Position numbers and translations under genes: made by a program
Notes under the pieces: generated by a model
Seen by the model: the letters and a program-made list of their open reading frames with translations, nothing else
The model's database searches: none
What the model was told of the DNA's origin: nothing
Source of the DNA: Paracoccaceae bacterium
Lineage (GTDB): Bacteria; Pseudomonadota; Alphaproteobacteria; Rhodobacterales; Rhodobacteraceae
Reading direction: 5' to 3'
Assembly (NCBI GenBank): GCA_013139635.1
Contig: WTAL01000196.1
Span: forward strand, 1 to 37,067
DNA length: 37,067 nt
In this document: positions 17,206 to 25,751 of the stretch, piece by piece
Position numbering within the stretch: the stretch's first letter is position 1
Layout: each line of letters begins with the position of its first letter

Positions 17206-18867
17206 TTAACGCGCCGCCACCGGAGCGTTTTTCAGCAGGGCCTGCGCGGCGGCCTTTGCCCCCTCGCTCACCACATCACCCGCTAGCATACGCGCAATTT
17301 CATCTAGCCGTTCAGCCTCCGAAAGCGCCACGACATCGGTGCGTGTCACGCCCGCCTTTACTGATTTTGACACCACAAAATGCCCCTGCCCCATAGCTGC
17401 CACCTGCGGTGAATGCGTCACCACCAGCACCTGCGCCTCCACAGCCACCGAGGCCAGCCGCCGGCCAACGGCATCTGCCGTTGCCCCGCCAACACCGCGG
17501 TCAATTTCGTCAAATATCAGCGTCAGCCCCGAAGCGCCCGTTGTCAGGCAGACCTTAAAGGCCAGCAAAAACCGTGAAAGCTCCCCGCCCGACGCTATTT
17601 TCTCGATCGCGCCCGCTGGCGCCCCCGGGTTAGTCGCCACGCGAAAAGACACCCCGTCCGCACCTGCTGGGCCAGCATCTGCATCTTTCAGCACCGTCTC
17701 AAAAGCCGCATTTTCCATCTTGAGCGGGGTCAGCTCAGCCTTCATGGCTTTATCCAAGCGCCGGGCGGCTACCTCACGCTTCCCACGCAGCGCGTCGGCC
17801 AAAGCGTTGTAGACGCGGCCTGCTTCTGCGCGCTGCGCCGTTAACGCAGCGATCTGGCTTCCGCCTGCCTCAAGCGTCCGCGCTTTTTTCTGAAATCCGG
17901 CCCAAATCTCGGGCAATTCATCGGGCAGCACCTTATGCTTTCGCGCCAAGGCCCGAAGGGCAAACAGCCGTTCTTCGACCCGCTCCAGCTCATAGGGGTC
18001 CACCTCAAGCCGCGCCAGCGCGGCCTCAACCCCGGCCTGCACATCGCCAAGCTCAATCAGCACCCGCGCCAGCGCTTCAATCGGTGCCTCCAGCCCCAGT
18101 TCTGGCACTTCGTTTGCATCCTGCATCCAGCGTTGTGCATCAAGCAGCTGCCCTTCAGCCCCCTGCTGTGCCTGCACCGCTTTATCGACATCTCCACGCA
18201 CCCGCTCTGCCCCTTGCATGAGGCGGCGTTGCTTGTCCAAAGCCGCATCTTCGCCCGCTTCCGGTGCCAACTCGTCCAACTCTTGCAAGGCGTGCTCCAC
18301 ATATTCTGCGTCAGCCTTAAGCGCCTGCACTTCGGCCTCTGCAGCGGCCAGCGCCTGCTTGGCTACGCGCAAGCTCCGCCATGCCTGGCCTACTTTTTCC
18401 AGCGCGGTTTCATTGCCGGCGTAAGCATCCAAAAGCGCCCTGTGGCCTTTGGCATTGAGCAAACCACGGTCATCATGCTGCCCATGCACTTCCACCAAGG
18501 CCGCCCCAAGGCTGCGCAGCACCTCTGCTGATACCGCACGGTCATTCACAAAAGCCCGCTTGCGCCCGTCGGGCATGTTTAGCCGGCGCAAAATGAGCTG
18601 GCCATCAAAAGGCAGCCCCGCCTCGTCCAAAATCGCTGCTACCGCATGGCCGGTGTCCAGCTCAAACTCGGCAATCACTTCGCCCTGCTCAGCCCCCTGC
18701 CGCACCATTTCAGCCCGCCCGCGCCGCCCGAGCACAAAACCCAGGCTATCAAGCAATATTGATTTACCGGCGCCGGTTTCGCCGGTTAGCACGTTTAGAC
18801 CCGCGCCAAAGCGCAGGTCTACCCGCTCAATGAGCAGCATGTCTCGTATGGAAAGATTCACCAGCAT
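17206..18867 (-). CDS. recN: DNA repair protein RecN
   Basis: This SMC-like ATPase acts in double-strand break repair. The 553-residue protein has an N-terminal half-ATPase with Walker A GETGAGKS at 29-36 and SLGFVLGRRGRAEMVR, a long helical coiled-coil middle (about 155-360), and a C-terminal half-ATPase. The latter contains the signature IASGGELSRFLLAFK and Walker B LTLIFDEIDRGVGG, followed by QVLVVTHSPQVAAMG. ATG 18867 is supported by the conserved MLVNLSIRDMLLIERVDL. It lies 42 bases downstream of bamD and probably forms the end of that transcript. Confidence 0.97.
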   Translation of the reverse strand: MLVNLSIRDMLLIERVDLRFGAGLNVLTGETGAGKSILLDSLGFVLGRRGRAEMVRQGAEQGEVIAEFELDTGHAVAAILDEAGLPFDGQLILRRLNMPDGRKRAFVNDRAVSAEVLRSLGAALVEVHGQHDDRGLLNAKGHRALLDAYAGNETALEKVGQAWRSLRVAKQALAAAEAEVQALKADAEYVEHALQELDELAPEAGEDAALDKQRRLMQGAERVRGDVDKAVQAQQGAEGQLLDAQRWMQDANEVPELGLEAPIEALARVLIELGDVQAGVEAALARLEVDPYELERVEERLFALRALARKHKVLPDELPEIWAGFQKKARTLEAGGSQIAALTAQRAEAGRVYNALADALRGKREVAARRLDKAMKAELTPLKMENAAFETVLKDADAGPAGADGVSFRVATNPGAPAGAIEKIASGGELSRFLLAFKVCLTTGASGLTLIFDEIDRGVGGATADAVGRRLASVAVEAQVLVVTHSPQVAAMGQGHFVVSKSVKAGVTRTDVVALSEAERLDEIARMLAGDVVSEGAKAAAQALLKNAPVAAR

Positions 18868-18909
18868 CAGCCGCAGCTTAACCTAAGTAGAGAGGTTCGG
18901 AAACCCGAT

Positions 18910-19674
18910 TTACCGCCCGCCGGTAACTAGCCGTCGCGCGGCTGTATTCCAGCTACTATCGGGGTATTCAGCCGCCAGTATGGCCGCCGCTTGCCCCGCT
19001 TCCGCCAATAGGCCCAAAGAAAGGTTCGCCTCAACCAGCCGGTGCAGTGCCTCGGGCCGGTGCGGAGTTTCGCCATATTCCTCAACCACCGCCTTAAACC
19101 GCCCTATTGAGGCCGCATATTGCCCGCGCTTCAGATAATAACGACCCACATCCATCTCTTTACCCGCGAGCTGATTTAGCGCGGTGGTAAACTTTGGCTC
19201 GGCCAATGCGGCATATTCTGAATCGGGGAATCGCTCCAGCACGATTCGCAGGGCTTGCAGCGCCTGAAAGGTGTTTTCCTGATCACGGCCCACATCCACT
19301 ATTTGGTCATAATAGCTGAGCGCCACCAAATAATGTGCCAGCGCGGCGTATTCGCCTGCCGGATAGTAATCAATATAGCGCCGCGCCGAAGCCCGACTTT
19401 CGATCCGCTTTTTGCCAGCTTGATAGGCCTTAGCAGCTTGTATAACTGCATATTCCGCCTCAACGGTATAAGGATAAAGCCGCTCAACTTCGAGGTAAAG
19501 ATCGCCGGCCTGCCGGAACTTCCGGCGCGAGACCTGCTCTTCAGCCATGGCAATAATTTGCTGCGGGCTGGTGGACTCATCAACCGATAGCTGCCCGCCG
19601 CCACGCCCGCAGGCCGCCACGCTGGCAATAAACACCAACATTATGGCGCGCTTAATCCAAACTCGTTGACCCAT
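18910..19674 (-). CDS. bamD: Outer membrane protein assembly factor BamD
   Basis: This lipoprotein of the BAM complex helps fold outer-membrane beta-barrel proteins. ATG 19674 is chosen because GAGGGTAAAC precedes it; the frame extends to 19722 without a site. The 254-residue product has a lipoprotein signal with lipobox VAAC, so the mature protein starts at the cysteine of CGRGGG. Five TPR-like helical pairs follow, with EEQVSRRKFRQAGDLYLEVE, YIDYYPAGEYAALAHYLVA, DQENTFQALQALRIVLERFP and GRYYLKRGQYAASIGRFKAV. The order lpxC-bamD-recN is conserved in Rhodobacterales. Confidence 0.95.
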   Translation of the reverse strand: MGQRVWIKRAIMLVFIASVAACGRGGGQLSVDESTSPQQIIAMAEEQVSRRKFRQAGDLYLEVERLYPYTVEAEYAVIQAAKAYQAGKKRIESRASARRYIDYYPAGEYAALAHYLVALSYYDQIVDVGRDQENTFQALQALRIVLERFPDSEYAALAEPKFTTALNQLAGKEMDVGRYYLKRGQYAASIGRFKAVVEEYGETPHRPEALHRLVEANLSLGLLAEAGQAAAILAAEYPDSSWNTAARRLVTGGR

Positions 19675-19755
19675 GTTTACCCTCAACAATCGCGTTTCAT
19701 ATGCGTTGCTAGCATAGTTCATCAGTAGAAAAAACGGCTTTTTACAGCTTGCCGC

Positions 19756-20676
19756 CTATCCGGCCCGCAAAAGAGCGAAATCCCGCAGATCTGGGCCCGG
19801 AAGTAGCGGCAAATCAGCTGTTTTCGCCAACCTAAAGCTGCTGGCTCCGGCAATGGAGAACAGCTTGTGCAACAGCTGGTTGGTGAGCGCATGGCCAGCC
19901 TTAAAGCCACGATACCGCCCCAGAATTGGTGTGCCCGCCAGCATGAGGTCGCCCATGGCGTCTAGCATTTTATGGCGCACGCATTCATCGGCACGGCGGG
20001 GGCCGCCCGCATTTTGGTAATGGTCGCCATCAATCACCAGCGCATTATCTAGGGAGCCACCAAGCGCACGGCCATTGGCGCGCATCGCGTCCACATCTTC
20101 AACGCGGCAAAAGGTGCGGCAATTGGCGATATCATGCACAAAATTCCCGTTTCGCATATCGAGCATAGCCGATTGGCGGCCAATAATTGTGCCCGGAAAA
20201 TCAATTGTGAAGTCAATTTCGAAATGATCCAGCGGGGAAATTTCCGCAAAAGCGTCGCCATTTTCGACGCGCACGGTCTCATGCACCTCTAAAAGCGCAA
20301 CGGTTTGGCCTTGTTCAACCAGCCCCGCACGCTGAATTTCAGCCACAAAACGAGTGGAACTACCATCCATTATCGGCACTTCAGGCCCGTCAATTTCTAC
20401 AATCGCATTATGCACACCGCAGCCTGCCAAAGCAGCCATCAAGTGCTCGATGGTTGAAACGGAAACGCCCGCGTCATTGCGAATACAGGTGGAAAGCCGG
20501 GTATCGTGCACCATGTCCCACAGGGCGGGGATCATGTTGTCTTGCCCCCGCACATCAACCCGGCGAAACCAAATGCCCATATTGGCGGCGGCGGGTGATA
20601 GCACAAGCCGCGCAGGCCGACCGGAGTGTAATCCGGTGCCAACAATATGAATTTCCCGCTTGAAGGTTCGCTGCAC
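19756..20676 (-). CDS. lpxC: UDP-3-O-acyl-N-acetylglucosamine deacetylase LpxC
   Basis: This performs the committed step of lipid A synthesis, a zinc-dependent deacetylation. The start is GTG 20676, and the protein begins QRTFKREIHIVGTGLHSGRP as expected for the family. The 306 residues carry all zinc and catalytic residues: His78 in STIEHLMAAL, His235 and Asp239 in RHKMLDAMGD, and His262 in GHALTNQLL. These align well with the E. coli enzyme. It is transcribed separately from ftsZ, since a terminator lies between them, and likely from the promoter noted at 20698-20735. The presence of lpxC shows that the organism makes lipopolysaccharide. Confidence 0.97.
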   Translation of the reverse strand: MQRTFKREIHIVGTGLHSGRPARLVLSPAAANMGIWFRRVDVRGQDNMIPALWDMVHDTRLSTCIRNDAGVSVSTIEHLMAALAGCGVHNAIVEIDGPEVPIMDGSSTRFVAEIQRAGLVEQGQTVALLEVHETVRVENGDAFAEISPLDHFEIDFTIDFPGTIIGRQSAMLDMRNGNFVHDIANCRTFCRVEDVDAMRANGRALGGSLDNALVIDGDHYQNAGGPRRADECVRHKMLDAMGDLMLAGTPILGRYRGFKAGHALTNQLLHKLFSIAGASSFRLAKTADLPLLPGPDLRDFALLRAG

Positions 20677-20697
20677 AATAATCGCCTATTTGTTTTT

Positions 20698-20735
20698 GTT
20701 ACGCTTTATATAGCGCAAATTCACAAATGCGTAAC
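20698..20735 (-). promoter_or_regulatory. Candidate lpxC promoter with flanking inverted repeat
   Basis: On the minus strand TTACGC (20734-20729) and TATATA (20712-20707) are separated by 16 bases and lie about 30 bases ahead of the lpxC GTG, a fair sigma-70-like promoter. The exact 7-bp arms GTTACGC (20698-20704) and GCGTAAC (20729-20735) are 31 bp apart start to start, about three helical turns, and bracket the -10 box. This could be an operator. Confidence 0.4.
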
Positions 20736-20794
20736 CACGTTGCGGGTCACATCTTGTGTCGAATTGCAACAAAGGTAATTGTTAAGCGTTGGGC

Positions 20795-20826
20795 AAAAAA
20801 ACGGGCGCTTGCTATGCAAACGCCCG
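20795..20826 (-). terminator. Intrinsic terminator after ftsZ
   Basis: On the minus strand CGGGCGTTTGC and GCAAGCGCCCG form an 11-bp stem with one G-U pair and an AUA loop, followed at once by seven T. It begins 20 bases after the ftsZ stop and ends the division-gene transcript before lpxC. Confidence 0.92.
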
Positions 20827-20845
20827 AGGTCTCGGAGGAAACGCT

Positions 20846-22315
20846 TTAATTGGCCTGACGGCGCAAAAATGCAGGGATATCAACGCGCTCTTGCTCTTCA
20901 CGGTCGATGTCATGCGCTGGTGCACTGACCGAACCTGTGTGCATACTAGGCTGCACGCGCGGTGCTGGTTTGTCGTCTTTAGCGTGGCCGGTCATCCGGT
21001 TTATCAGGTTATTGATTGCAAAGCGCGTTGGCTTTTCAACTTCTGGCGAAGCTTCTGGTGTTTCCTCTGCTTCGGGCAAATTTGAAACCGCAGCTTGCAG
21101 GCGCAGCGTTGTGGCGCTTGCAGGCGCAGGGGAAGCAACGGGTGCTTCTGCAACCACCGGAGCCTCGGGGGTCGGGGTCTCTTCTGCAGAGGCTTCCATC
21201 GCCACCTGCTGGTCAATAAAGCTCGGCGCAACGGGGGTTTCTTCTGCCTCCAGGGCTAGGGTCTCTTCGGCCACCTCAACTTCCGGCAGCGGTTGTGGCT
21301 TTAGCGGCTCACGCATTGGGCGGCGAGAATTTGGCGCTGAAACTTCGCCTTCCTCCACATCAATGCCCGTGGCCACAACAGATACCCGCAGGCCGTCCAG
21401 CTCTGGGTCCAGCGTGGAGCCAACGATGATATGCGCGTCTGGGTCTACCTCTTCACGAATGCGGTTGGCGGCTTCATCAAGCTCAAACAAAGTCATATCT
21501 GATGAGCCAGTAATATTGATTAGCACACCTTTGGCTGATTTCAGCGAAATCTCGTCAAGCAGCGGGTTGGCAATCGCCAGCTCGGCCGCTTTCTTGGCGC
21601 GCTCGTCACCAGAGGCCTCGCCCGTGCCCATCATCGCCTTGCCCATTTCGTCCATTACGGAACGCACATCGGCAAAGTCGAGGTTAATAATGCCGGGCCG
21701 GACCATCAGGTCTGTTACGCCCTTAACGCCTTGATAAAGCACATCATCTGCCATGCTAAACGCATCGGTGAAGGTGGTGTTTTCATTGGCAAGGCGGAAG
21801 AGGTTCTGGTTGGGAATGATGATCAGTGTGTCGACCACCTTTTGCAATTCCTCAACACCGGCCTCAGCCTGCTTCATCCGGCGCGAGCCTTCAAACTGGA
21901 AGGGTTTAGTCACAACACCCACGGTAAGCACGCCCATTTCGCGGGCGGCATTGGCAATAACAGGGGCCGCGCCCGTGCCGGTGCCACCACCCATGCCCGC
22001 GGTAATAAAGCACATATGCGCCCCGCTCAGGTGGTCGATAATCGCATCAATGCTTTCAGTGGCGGCGGCGTTGCCAACTTCCGGTTTCGCCCCTGCGCCA
22101 AGGCCCTCGGTAATCCGCTCGCCAAGCTGTAGCTTCTTTGTAGCTTTTGATTGATTCAGCGCCTGCGCATCGGTATTGGCAACGACAAATTCGGCGCCAT
22201 CAAGGTTTTTCTCGATCATGTTGTTAACGGCATTGCCGCCAGCGCCACCAACCCCAAAAACCGTAATACGGGGTTTCAAGTCGCTCGTTTCCGGCATACG
22301 TAAATTCAAAGCCAT
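20846..22315 (-). CDS. ftsZ: Cell division protein FtsZ
   Basis: This tubulin-like GTPase forms the Z ring at the division site. ATG 22315 is chosen because GGCGGACAGAAC precedes it and the protein then starts [20 protein letters not shown]; the frame extends to 22363. The 489-residue product has [14 protein letters not shown] (nucleotide binding), the tubulin signature GGGTGTG at 109-115, and the T7-loop segment [12 protein letters not shown] with the catalytic Asp. A long Glu/Ala/Pro-rich linker covers about 320-440. The C-terminal peptide [12 protein letters not shown] is the binding site for FtsA. Such long linkers are usual in Alphaproteobacteria. Confidence 0.98.
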   Translation of the reverse strand: MALNLRMPETSDLKPRITVFGVGGAGGNAVNNMIEKNLDGAEFVVANTDAQALNQSKATKKLQLGERITEGLGAGAKPEVGNAAATESIDAIIDHLSGAHMCFITAGMGGGTGTGAAPVIANAAREMGVLTVGVVTKPFQFEGSRRMKQAEAGVEELQKVVDTLIIIPNQNLFRLANENTTFTDAFSMADDVLYQGVKGVTDLMVRPGIINLDFADVRSVMDEMGKAMMGTGEASGDERAKKAAELAIANPLLDEISLKSAKGVLINITGSSDMTLFELDEAANRIREEVDPDAHIIVGSTLDPELDGLRVSVVATGIDVEEGEVSAPNSRRPMREPLKPQPLPEVEVAEETLALEAEETPVAPSFIDQQVAMEASAEETPTPEAPVVAEAPVASPAPASATTLRLQAAVSNLPEAEETPEASPEVEKPTRFAINNLINRMTGHAKDDKPAPRVQPSMHTGSVSAPAHDIDREEQERVDIPAFLRRQAN

Positions 22316-22344
22316 GTTCTGTCCGCCTATGCTCATTTGCCCCG

Positions 22345-22406
22345 CCTCTATTAAAGAGGTCAATCGCCCATTCTGCTGATTCGTTATGCTAACTTACTGG
22401 CGACTC
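22345..22406 (-). promoter_or_regulatory. ftsZ leader: hairpin and two GANTC sites
   Basis: The ftsA-ftsZ gap of 175 bases holds GATTC at 22378-22382 and GACTC at 22402-22406, both matches to GANTC, the target of the CcrM methyltransferase of Alphaproteobacteria. The second lies in a small palindrome, GGCGACTCGCC at 22400-22410. A 5-bp hairpin, CCTCT-ATTAA-AGAGG at 22345-22359, sits 30 bases before the ftsZ ATG. I did not find a clear full CtrA box. Confidence 0.45.
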
Positions 22407-22490
22407 GCCGTCACCTGTTTTTAGCATTTTTACCACAATATCCTGCGTTCCTACACTATATAAGCGATTATCCACCTATGGAACCACTAT

Positions 22491-23819
22491 TTACCAATTC
22501 TGCTTGAACCAGCGCATAGCCGCCTTTAATCTTCTAGTTCCCATCCGGTCTACCGGCATCTCAAAATCCCAGCATTCATCCATCGGGTGGCTCGCATGTA
22601 AGGCCAGCCCCACGGCCGCTGAGAAGCCGGCACCGGCTGAAACCTGTGGCAAGCCTTGCACGCGAAGGGGCCGCCCAATCCGCACTTTCCCGCCCAAAAT
22701 CCGGTTCGCCAAATCTTCAATCCCCGGAATGGCACTGGTGCCACCCGTCAGCACTATCCGCTGGCTTGGCAACCCATCGAACCCCGAGGCATCTAGGCGC
22801 GCGCGCACCTCTTCCAAAATCTCTTCCACCCGTGGCCGCATCACCCCGATCAGCTCCGAGCGTGTCACCGTCCGGCGGTCGTTCTCCCACTGCGCCATCG
22901 GATTTGGCACTTCAATTTCTACACGGCTATCAGAGCCGGTGGCCAGCAAGCCGCCATGTAGCGTTTTAATCCGCTCGGCATCCTCATAGCCAAGGTGCAA
23001 CCCTTGGCAAATATCGTTGGTAATATGGTCCCCGCCCAGCCGCACCGCGTCGCCATAAATCATATGTTTGCGCATAAAAACCGAGATCGCGGTAGACCCA
23101 CCACCAAGATCAACAATCGCCGCGCCGAGCTGCTGCTCGTTTTCCATCAGGGTCGAAACCCCGCTGGCAAAGCCGCTAAACGAAAGCCCCGCCACCTCAA
23201 GATCACAGCGCTGCACGCATTCCAGCAGGTCATAAACCGGCGCATCGGCCAGCGTTAGCATGTGCATATCTACCGAGAGCTTGGCCCCCACCTGCCCGCG
23301 CGGGTCCGAAAGGCCTGATTTATGATCAAGGTTAAAGTTCACCGGCAGCGCGTGAATAGCCTCGCGCTCTTGCCCAAAAGGCGGCACCTCGCAGCTGGCC
23401 AGCACGCGGCCAATATCGCGCTCGGTCACCTCGCCCTGCTCAACCTCAACCTCACCCGTAAGTCCGTAAGAGCGCGGCCGCCCGCCCGCAAGGCTGACCA
23501 TCACATGGTCCACCCGCAGCCCGGCCATTTTTTGCGCCTTCGCCACCGCCGAGCGGATCGCCCGCTCGGTTTCGCTCATGTCAACAATTTCACCAAATTT
23601 CACGCCCTTGGAGCGCACCGTCCCCACGCCGACCACGCGAAAACTGCCCATTTGTGGCATGGTTACATCGGGCGTATCCGCCGCATCCTCGCCAGAAAAC
23701 TGCATCACAATGCAAGAAATCTTGTAAGACCCCACATCCAGCACCGCCATCACGCCGCGCTTTACCGCAGCCGCCCGCCGATGGCGCATTTCGCGCTGGG
23801 TCTCAAACAAATCGTTCAT
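22491..23819 (-). CDS. ftsA: Cell division protein FtsA
   Basis: This actin-like ATPase anchors FtsZ filaments to the membrane. The 442-residue protein shows VLDVGSYKISCIVMQF (phosphate 1), the 1C-domain region AQKMAGLRVDHVMVSLAGG, AAIVDLGGGSTAISVF (phosphate 2) and RIVLTGGTSAIPGI (adenosine motif). It ends with the amphipathic membrane-targeting helix RRLKAAMRWFKQNW. ATG 23819 overlaps the ftsQ stop (ATGA), so translation is coupled. ftsZ follows after a 175-base gap with its own regulatory signals. Confidence 0.97.
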   Translation of the reverse strand: MNDLFETQREMRHRRAAAVKRGVMAVLDVGSYKISCIVMQFSGEDAADTPDVTMPQMGSFRVVGVGTVRSKGVKFGEIVDMSETERAIRSAVAKAQKMAGLRVDHVMVSLAGGRPRSYGLTGEVEVEQGEVTERDIGRVLASCEVPPFGQEREAIHALPVNFNLDHKSGLSDPRGQVGAKLSVDMHMLTLADAPVYDLLECVQRCDLEVAGLSFSGFASGVSTLMENEQQLGAAIVDLGGGSTAISVFMRKHMIYGDAVRLGGDHITNDICQGLHLGYEDAERIKTLHGGLLATGSDSRVEIEVPNPMAQWENDRRTVTRSELIGVMRPRVEEILEEVRARLDASGFDGLPSQRIVLTGGTSAIPGIEDLANRILGGKVRIGRPLRVQGLPQVSAGAGFSAAVGLALHASHPMDECWDFEMPVDRMGTRRLKAAMRWFKQNW

Positions 23820-24736
23820 ACACCTTCTCCGTTTAACCGTGCCCGTGCTGCCTGCATGGCAATCTGGGCGTCCTCGTTAAGCCTTAAAATCACTCTATTT
23901 TCGTCGCGCATATCAATAATGGTGGCATCCACATCCAAAACTTTTCTTTCTGCCTGCATCTGCATCACACGCCGCATCGCATCCGGCCCGTTTTCAGCGG
24001 GCAGCATGACCACGGTATTTTTTAGCACCACATCCCAGCGCCGCTCGCCCATGCGCACCAGCCCCAGCACGCGGCGGCCCAAAGGTGCCACCACCGAGAA
24101 AATCTCCCGCGCCTCAAGCATCGCCTCGTCTGCCCCTTGGCCTACGACGAGCGATAGATCAGCCCGCACCATCCGGCGCGGCACTTCCGCCACCCGCACG
24201 CCGTCTTCGTCCAACAGGTAAATCCGGTTCAAATTGCGCCACACCATGGCCGGCATCCGCTCAACAATCGTAACTGCCAGCACGCCCTGTTCAAAGCGCA
24301 CCGAAGCCGACTTTATAGCCGCCAGCCCCTCAACCGTTTCGCGCAGTGCAGCCAGGTCCGCGTCCAACACGCTCACCGGCAGTTCCAGCGCCATTATGCC
24401 CAGAATTTGCCGCTGCAAATCAGGTGAGCCAACCGGAATATCCACCCGCTCAACCGTTAGCTCTGGCCGTGCTGCCACCGTATCGCGCACTGCTTGGTAT
24501 TGCGCAGCGACCCAGCCCGAAACCGCAGGACTTTGCCAGCCGCCATAAACCGCCAGCAGCAGCGCCAAAAGCGGCATCCACACCTGCACCAACGCCCTAA
24601 ACCAATAGGTCAGCCATAGCCGGTCCCACTTATAGCCAAGCTTGCCTTGCACTCGCTCTTTTGGCTTAGGCTTCACCACCACGGGGGCCAAATCATGCGC
24701 CACAACCATATCTCGCCGCTCGGCTACCAGTGTCAT
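23816..24736 (-). CDS. ftsQ: Cell division protein FtsQ
   Basis: This bitopic membrane protein links early and late divisome proteins. ATG 24736 follows GGAGGGCGCGGT and overlaps the ddl stop by 4 nt; the upstream extension to 24787 lies within ddl. The 306-residue product has a cytoplasmic basic segment of about 45 residues, one membrane helix (WMPLLALLLAVYGGW) and a POTRA domain (VERVDIPVGSPDLQRQILGI, then IVERMPAMVWRNLNRIYLLDEDG). The beta domain with ILRLNEDAQIAMQA closes the protein. Confidence 0.94.
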   Translation of the reverse strand: MTLVAERRDMVVAHDLAPVVVKPKPKERVQGKLGYKWDRLWLTYWFRALVQVWMPLLALLLAVYGGWQSPAVSGWVAAQYQAVRDTVAARPELTVERVDIPVGSPDLQRQILGIMALELPVSVLDADLAALRETVEGLAAIKSASVRFEQGVLAVTIVERMPAMVWRNLNRIYLLDEDGVRVAEVPRRMVRADLSLVVGQGADEAMLEAREIFSVVAPLGRRVLGLVRMGERRWDVVLKNTVVMLPAENGPDAMRRVMQMQAERKVLDVDATIIDMRDENRVILRLNEDAQIAMQAARARLNGEGV

Positions 24737-25638
24737 ACCGCGCCCTCCACCAAGCCCGCGCAGAGCGACGGAAAATCTACCCCGCACTGCGCCGCTTGCT
24801 CAGGGGCCAGCGAGGTCGCTGTCATCCCCGGCTGCGTGTTCACTTCAAGAATAAACAAGCCCGCAAGGCCCTTTGCTTCATCCCAGCGAAAATCAGCACG
24901 GCTAAGCCCCGCGCAACCCAGCGCCTTATGCGCCCGCTCGGCGTAATCCATACAAGCTGCAAAAATCTCGCTCGGAAGGTCAGCCGGCACAATGTGCTCC
25001 GATCCACCCTCGTTATATTTGGCATCATAATCATACCAGCCGCTCACGATGATATCCGTCACCGAAAGCGCCTTGCCATCCAGCACTGCAACCGAAAGCT
25101 CCCGCCCCGCCACATAGCTTTCCACCATAACTTCGTCCGGCATTTCCGGCCCCAGCTGCGGCGGACCGTTCGCCGCTTCATTCACAAGGTAAATCCCAAC
25201 CGATGAGCCCTCGTTATTGGGCTTCACCACATATGGCGGCGGCATCACATGCCCCGCCCGCACAGCTTTCGCTGTAGCAATCAAACTTTCCGCCACCGGA
25301 ATACCTGCCGCCGCAAATACCCGCTTGCTCGCCGCTTTATCCATCGCCAATGCCGAAGCCAAAACGCCCGAGTGCGTATAGCGCAGCCCCAGCCATTCCA
25401 GCAGCCCCTGCACGCAACCATCCTCGCCAAAGCGCCCATGCAGCGCATTAAACACAATTTCAGGATCAGCCAAAGCAAGCCGCGCGGGCAAATCAGCCCC
25501 CGCGTCAATCTCTTCAACTATGTAACCTTTACTCCGCAAAGCAGCCGCGCACGCCGTGCCCGAATCCAGAGACACCTCGCGCTCAGCCGAAGTGCCACCT
25601 TTTAAAACTACGATGCGGCTAACTGTCCTGCTCGACAT
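24733..25638 (-). CDS. ddl: D-alanine--D-alanine ligase
   Basis: This joins two D-alanines using ATP for the peptidoglycan stem peptide. ATG 25638 is preceded by GAGGTGGCT; the frame extends to 25656. The 301-residue enzyme has VVLKGGTSAEREVSLDSG at the N-terminus, NALHGRFGEDGCVQGLLEW, the ATP-grasp segment VVKPNNEGSSVGIYLV, and the metal-binding end FILEVNTQPGMT. It is separated from the upstream orphan gene by 113 bases that contain hairpins, and could have its own promoter there. Confidence 0.96.
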   Translation of the reverse strand: MSSRTVSRIVVLKGGTSAEREVSLDSGTACAAALRSKGYIVEEIDAGADLPARLALADPEIVFNALHGRFGEDGCVQGLLEWLGLRYTHSGVLASALAMDKAASKRVFAAAGIPVAESLIATAKAVRAGHVMPPPYVVKPNNEGSSVGIYLVNEAANGPPQLGPEMPDEVMVESYVAGRELSVAVLDGKALSVTDIIVSGWYDYDAKYNEGGSEHIVPADLPSEIFAACMDYAERAHKALGCAGLSRADFRWDEAKGLAGLFILEVNTQPGMTATSLAPEQAAQCGVDFPSLCAGLVEGAV

Positions 25639-25650
25639 AGCCACCTCAAG

Positions 25651-25693
25651 CCCCATTTGCGGGGTTTATTTATGCGGCGTTTTCGCCGTCCCC
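25651..25693 (-). promoter_or_regulatory. ddl leader with two alternative hairpins
   Basis: On the minus strand, GGGG (25693-25690) is followed by a perfect CGGCG-AAAA-CGCCG hairpin (25688-25675), CCCC (25664-25661) and GGGG (25654-25651). The CCCC can pair either with the first GGGG, enclosing the hairpin, or with the second GGGG, next to the ribosome binding site. Such competing pairings are seen in attenuators, but short G/C runs also arise by chance. Confidence 0.3.
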
Positions 25694-25751
25694 ATGACTT
25701 TAGCCGAAGTGATTCGTTTTGGGAATAGTTTTCTTAAAATTTGAGGCACTC

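Noticed and set aside
20907-21734. 275-residue plus-strand frame opposite ftsZ
   Set aside because: The Ser/Ala-rich translation is the usual by-product of GC-rich ftsZ codons on the other strand.
23322-24221. 299-residue plus-strand frame opposite ftsA and ftsQ
   Set aside because: His/Arg-rich low-complexity translation; both genes on the minus strand are certain.
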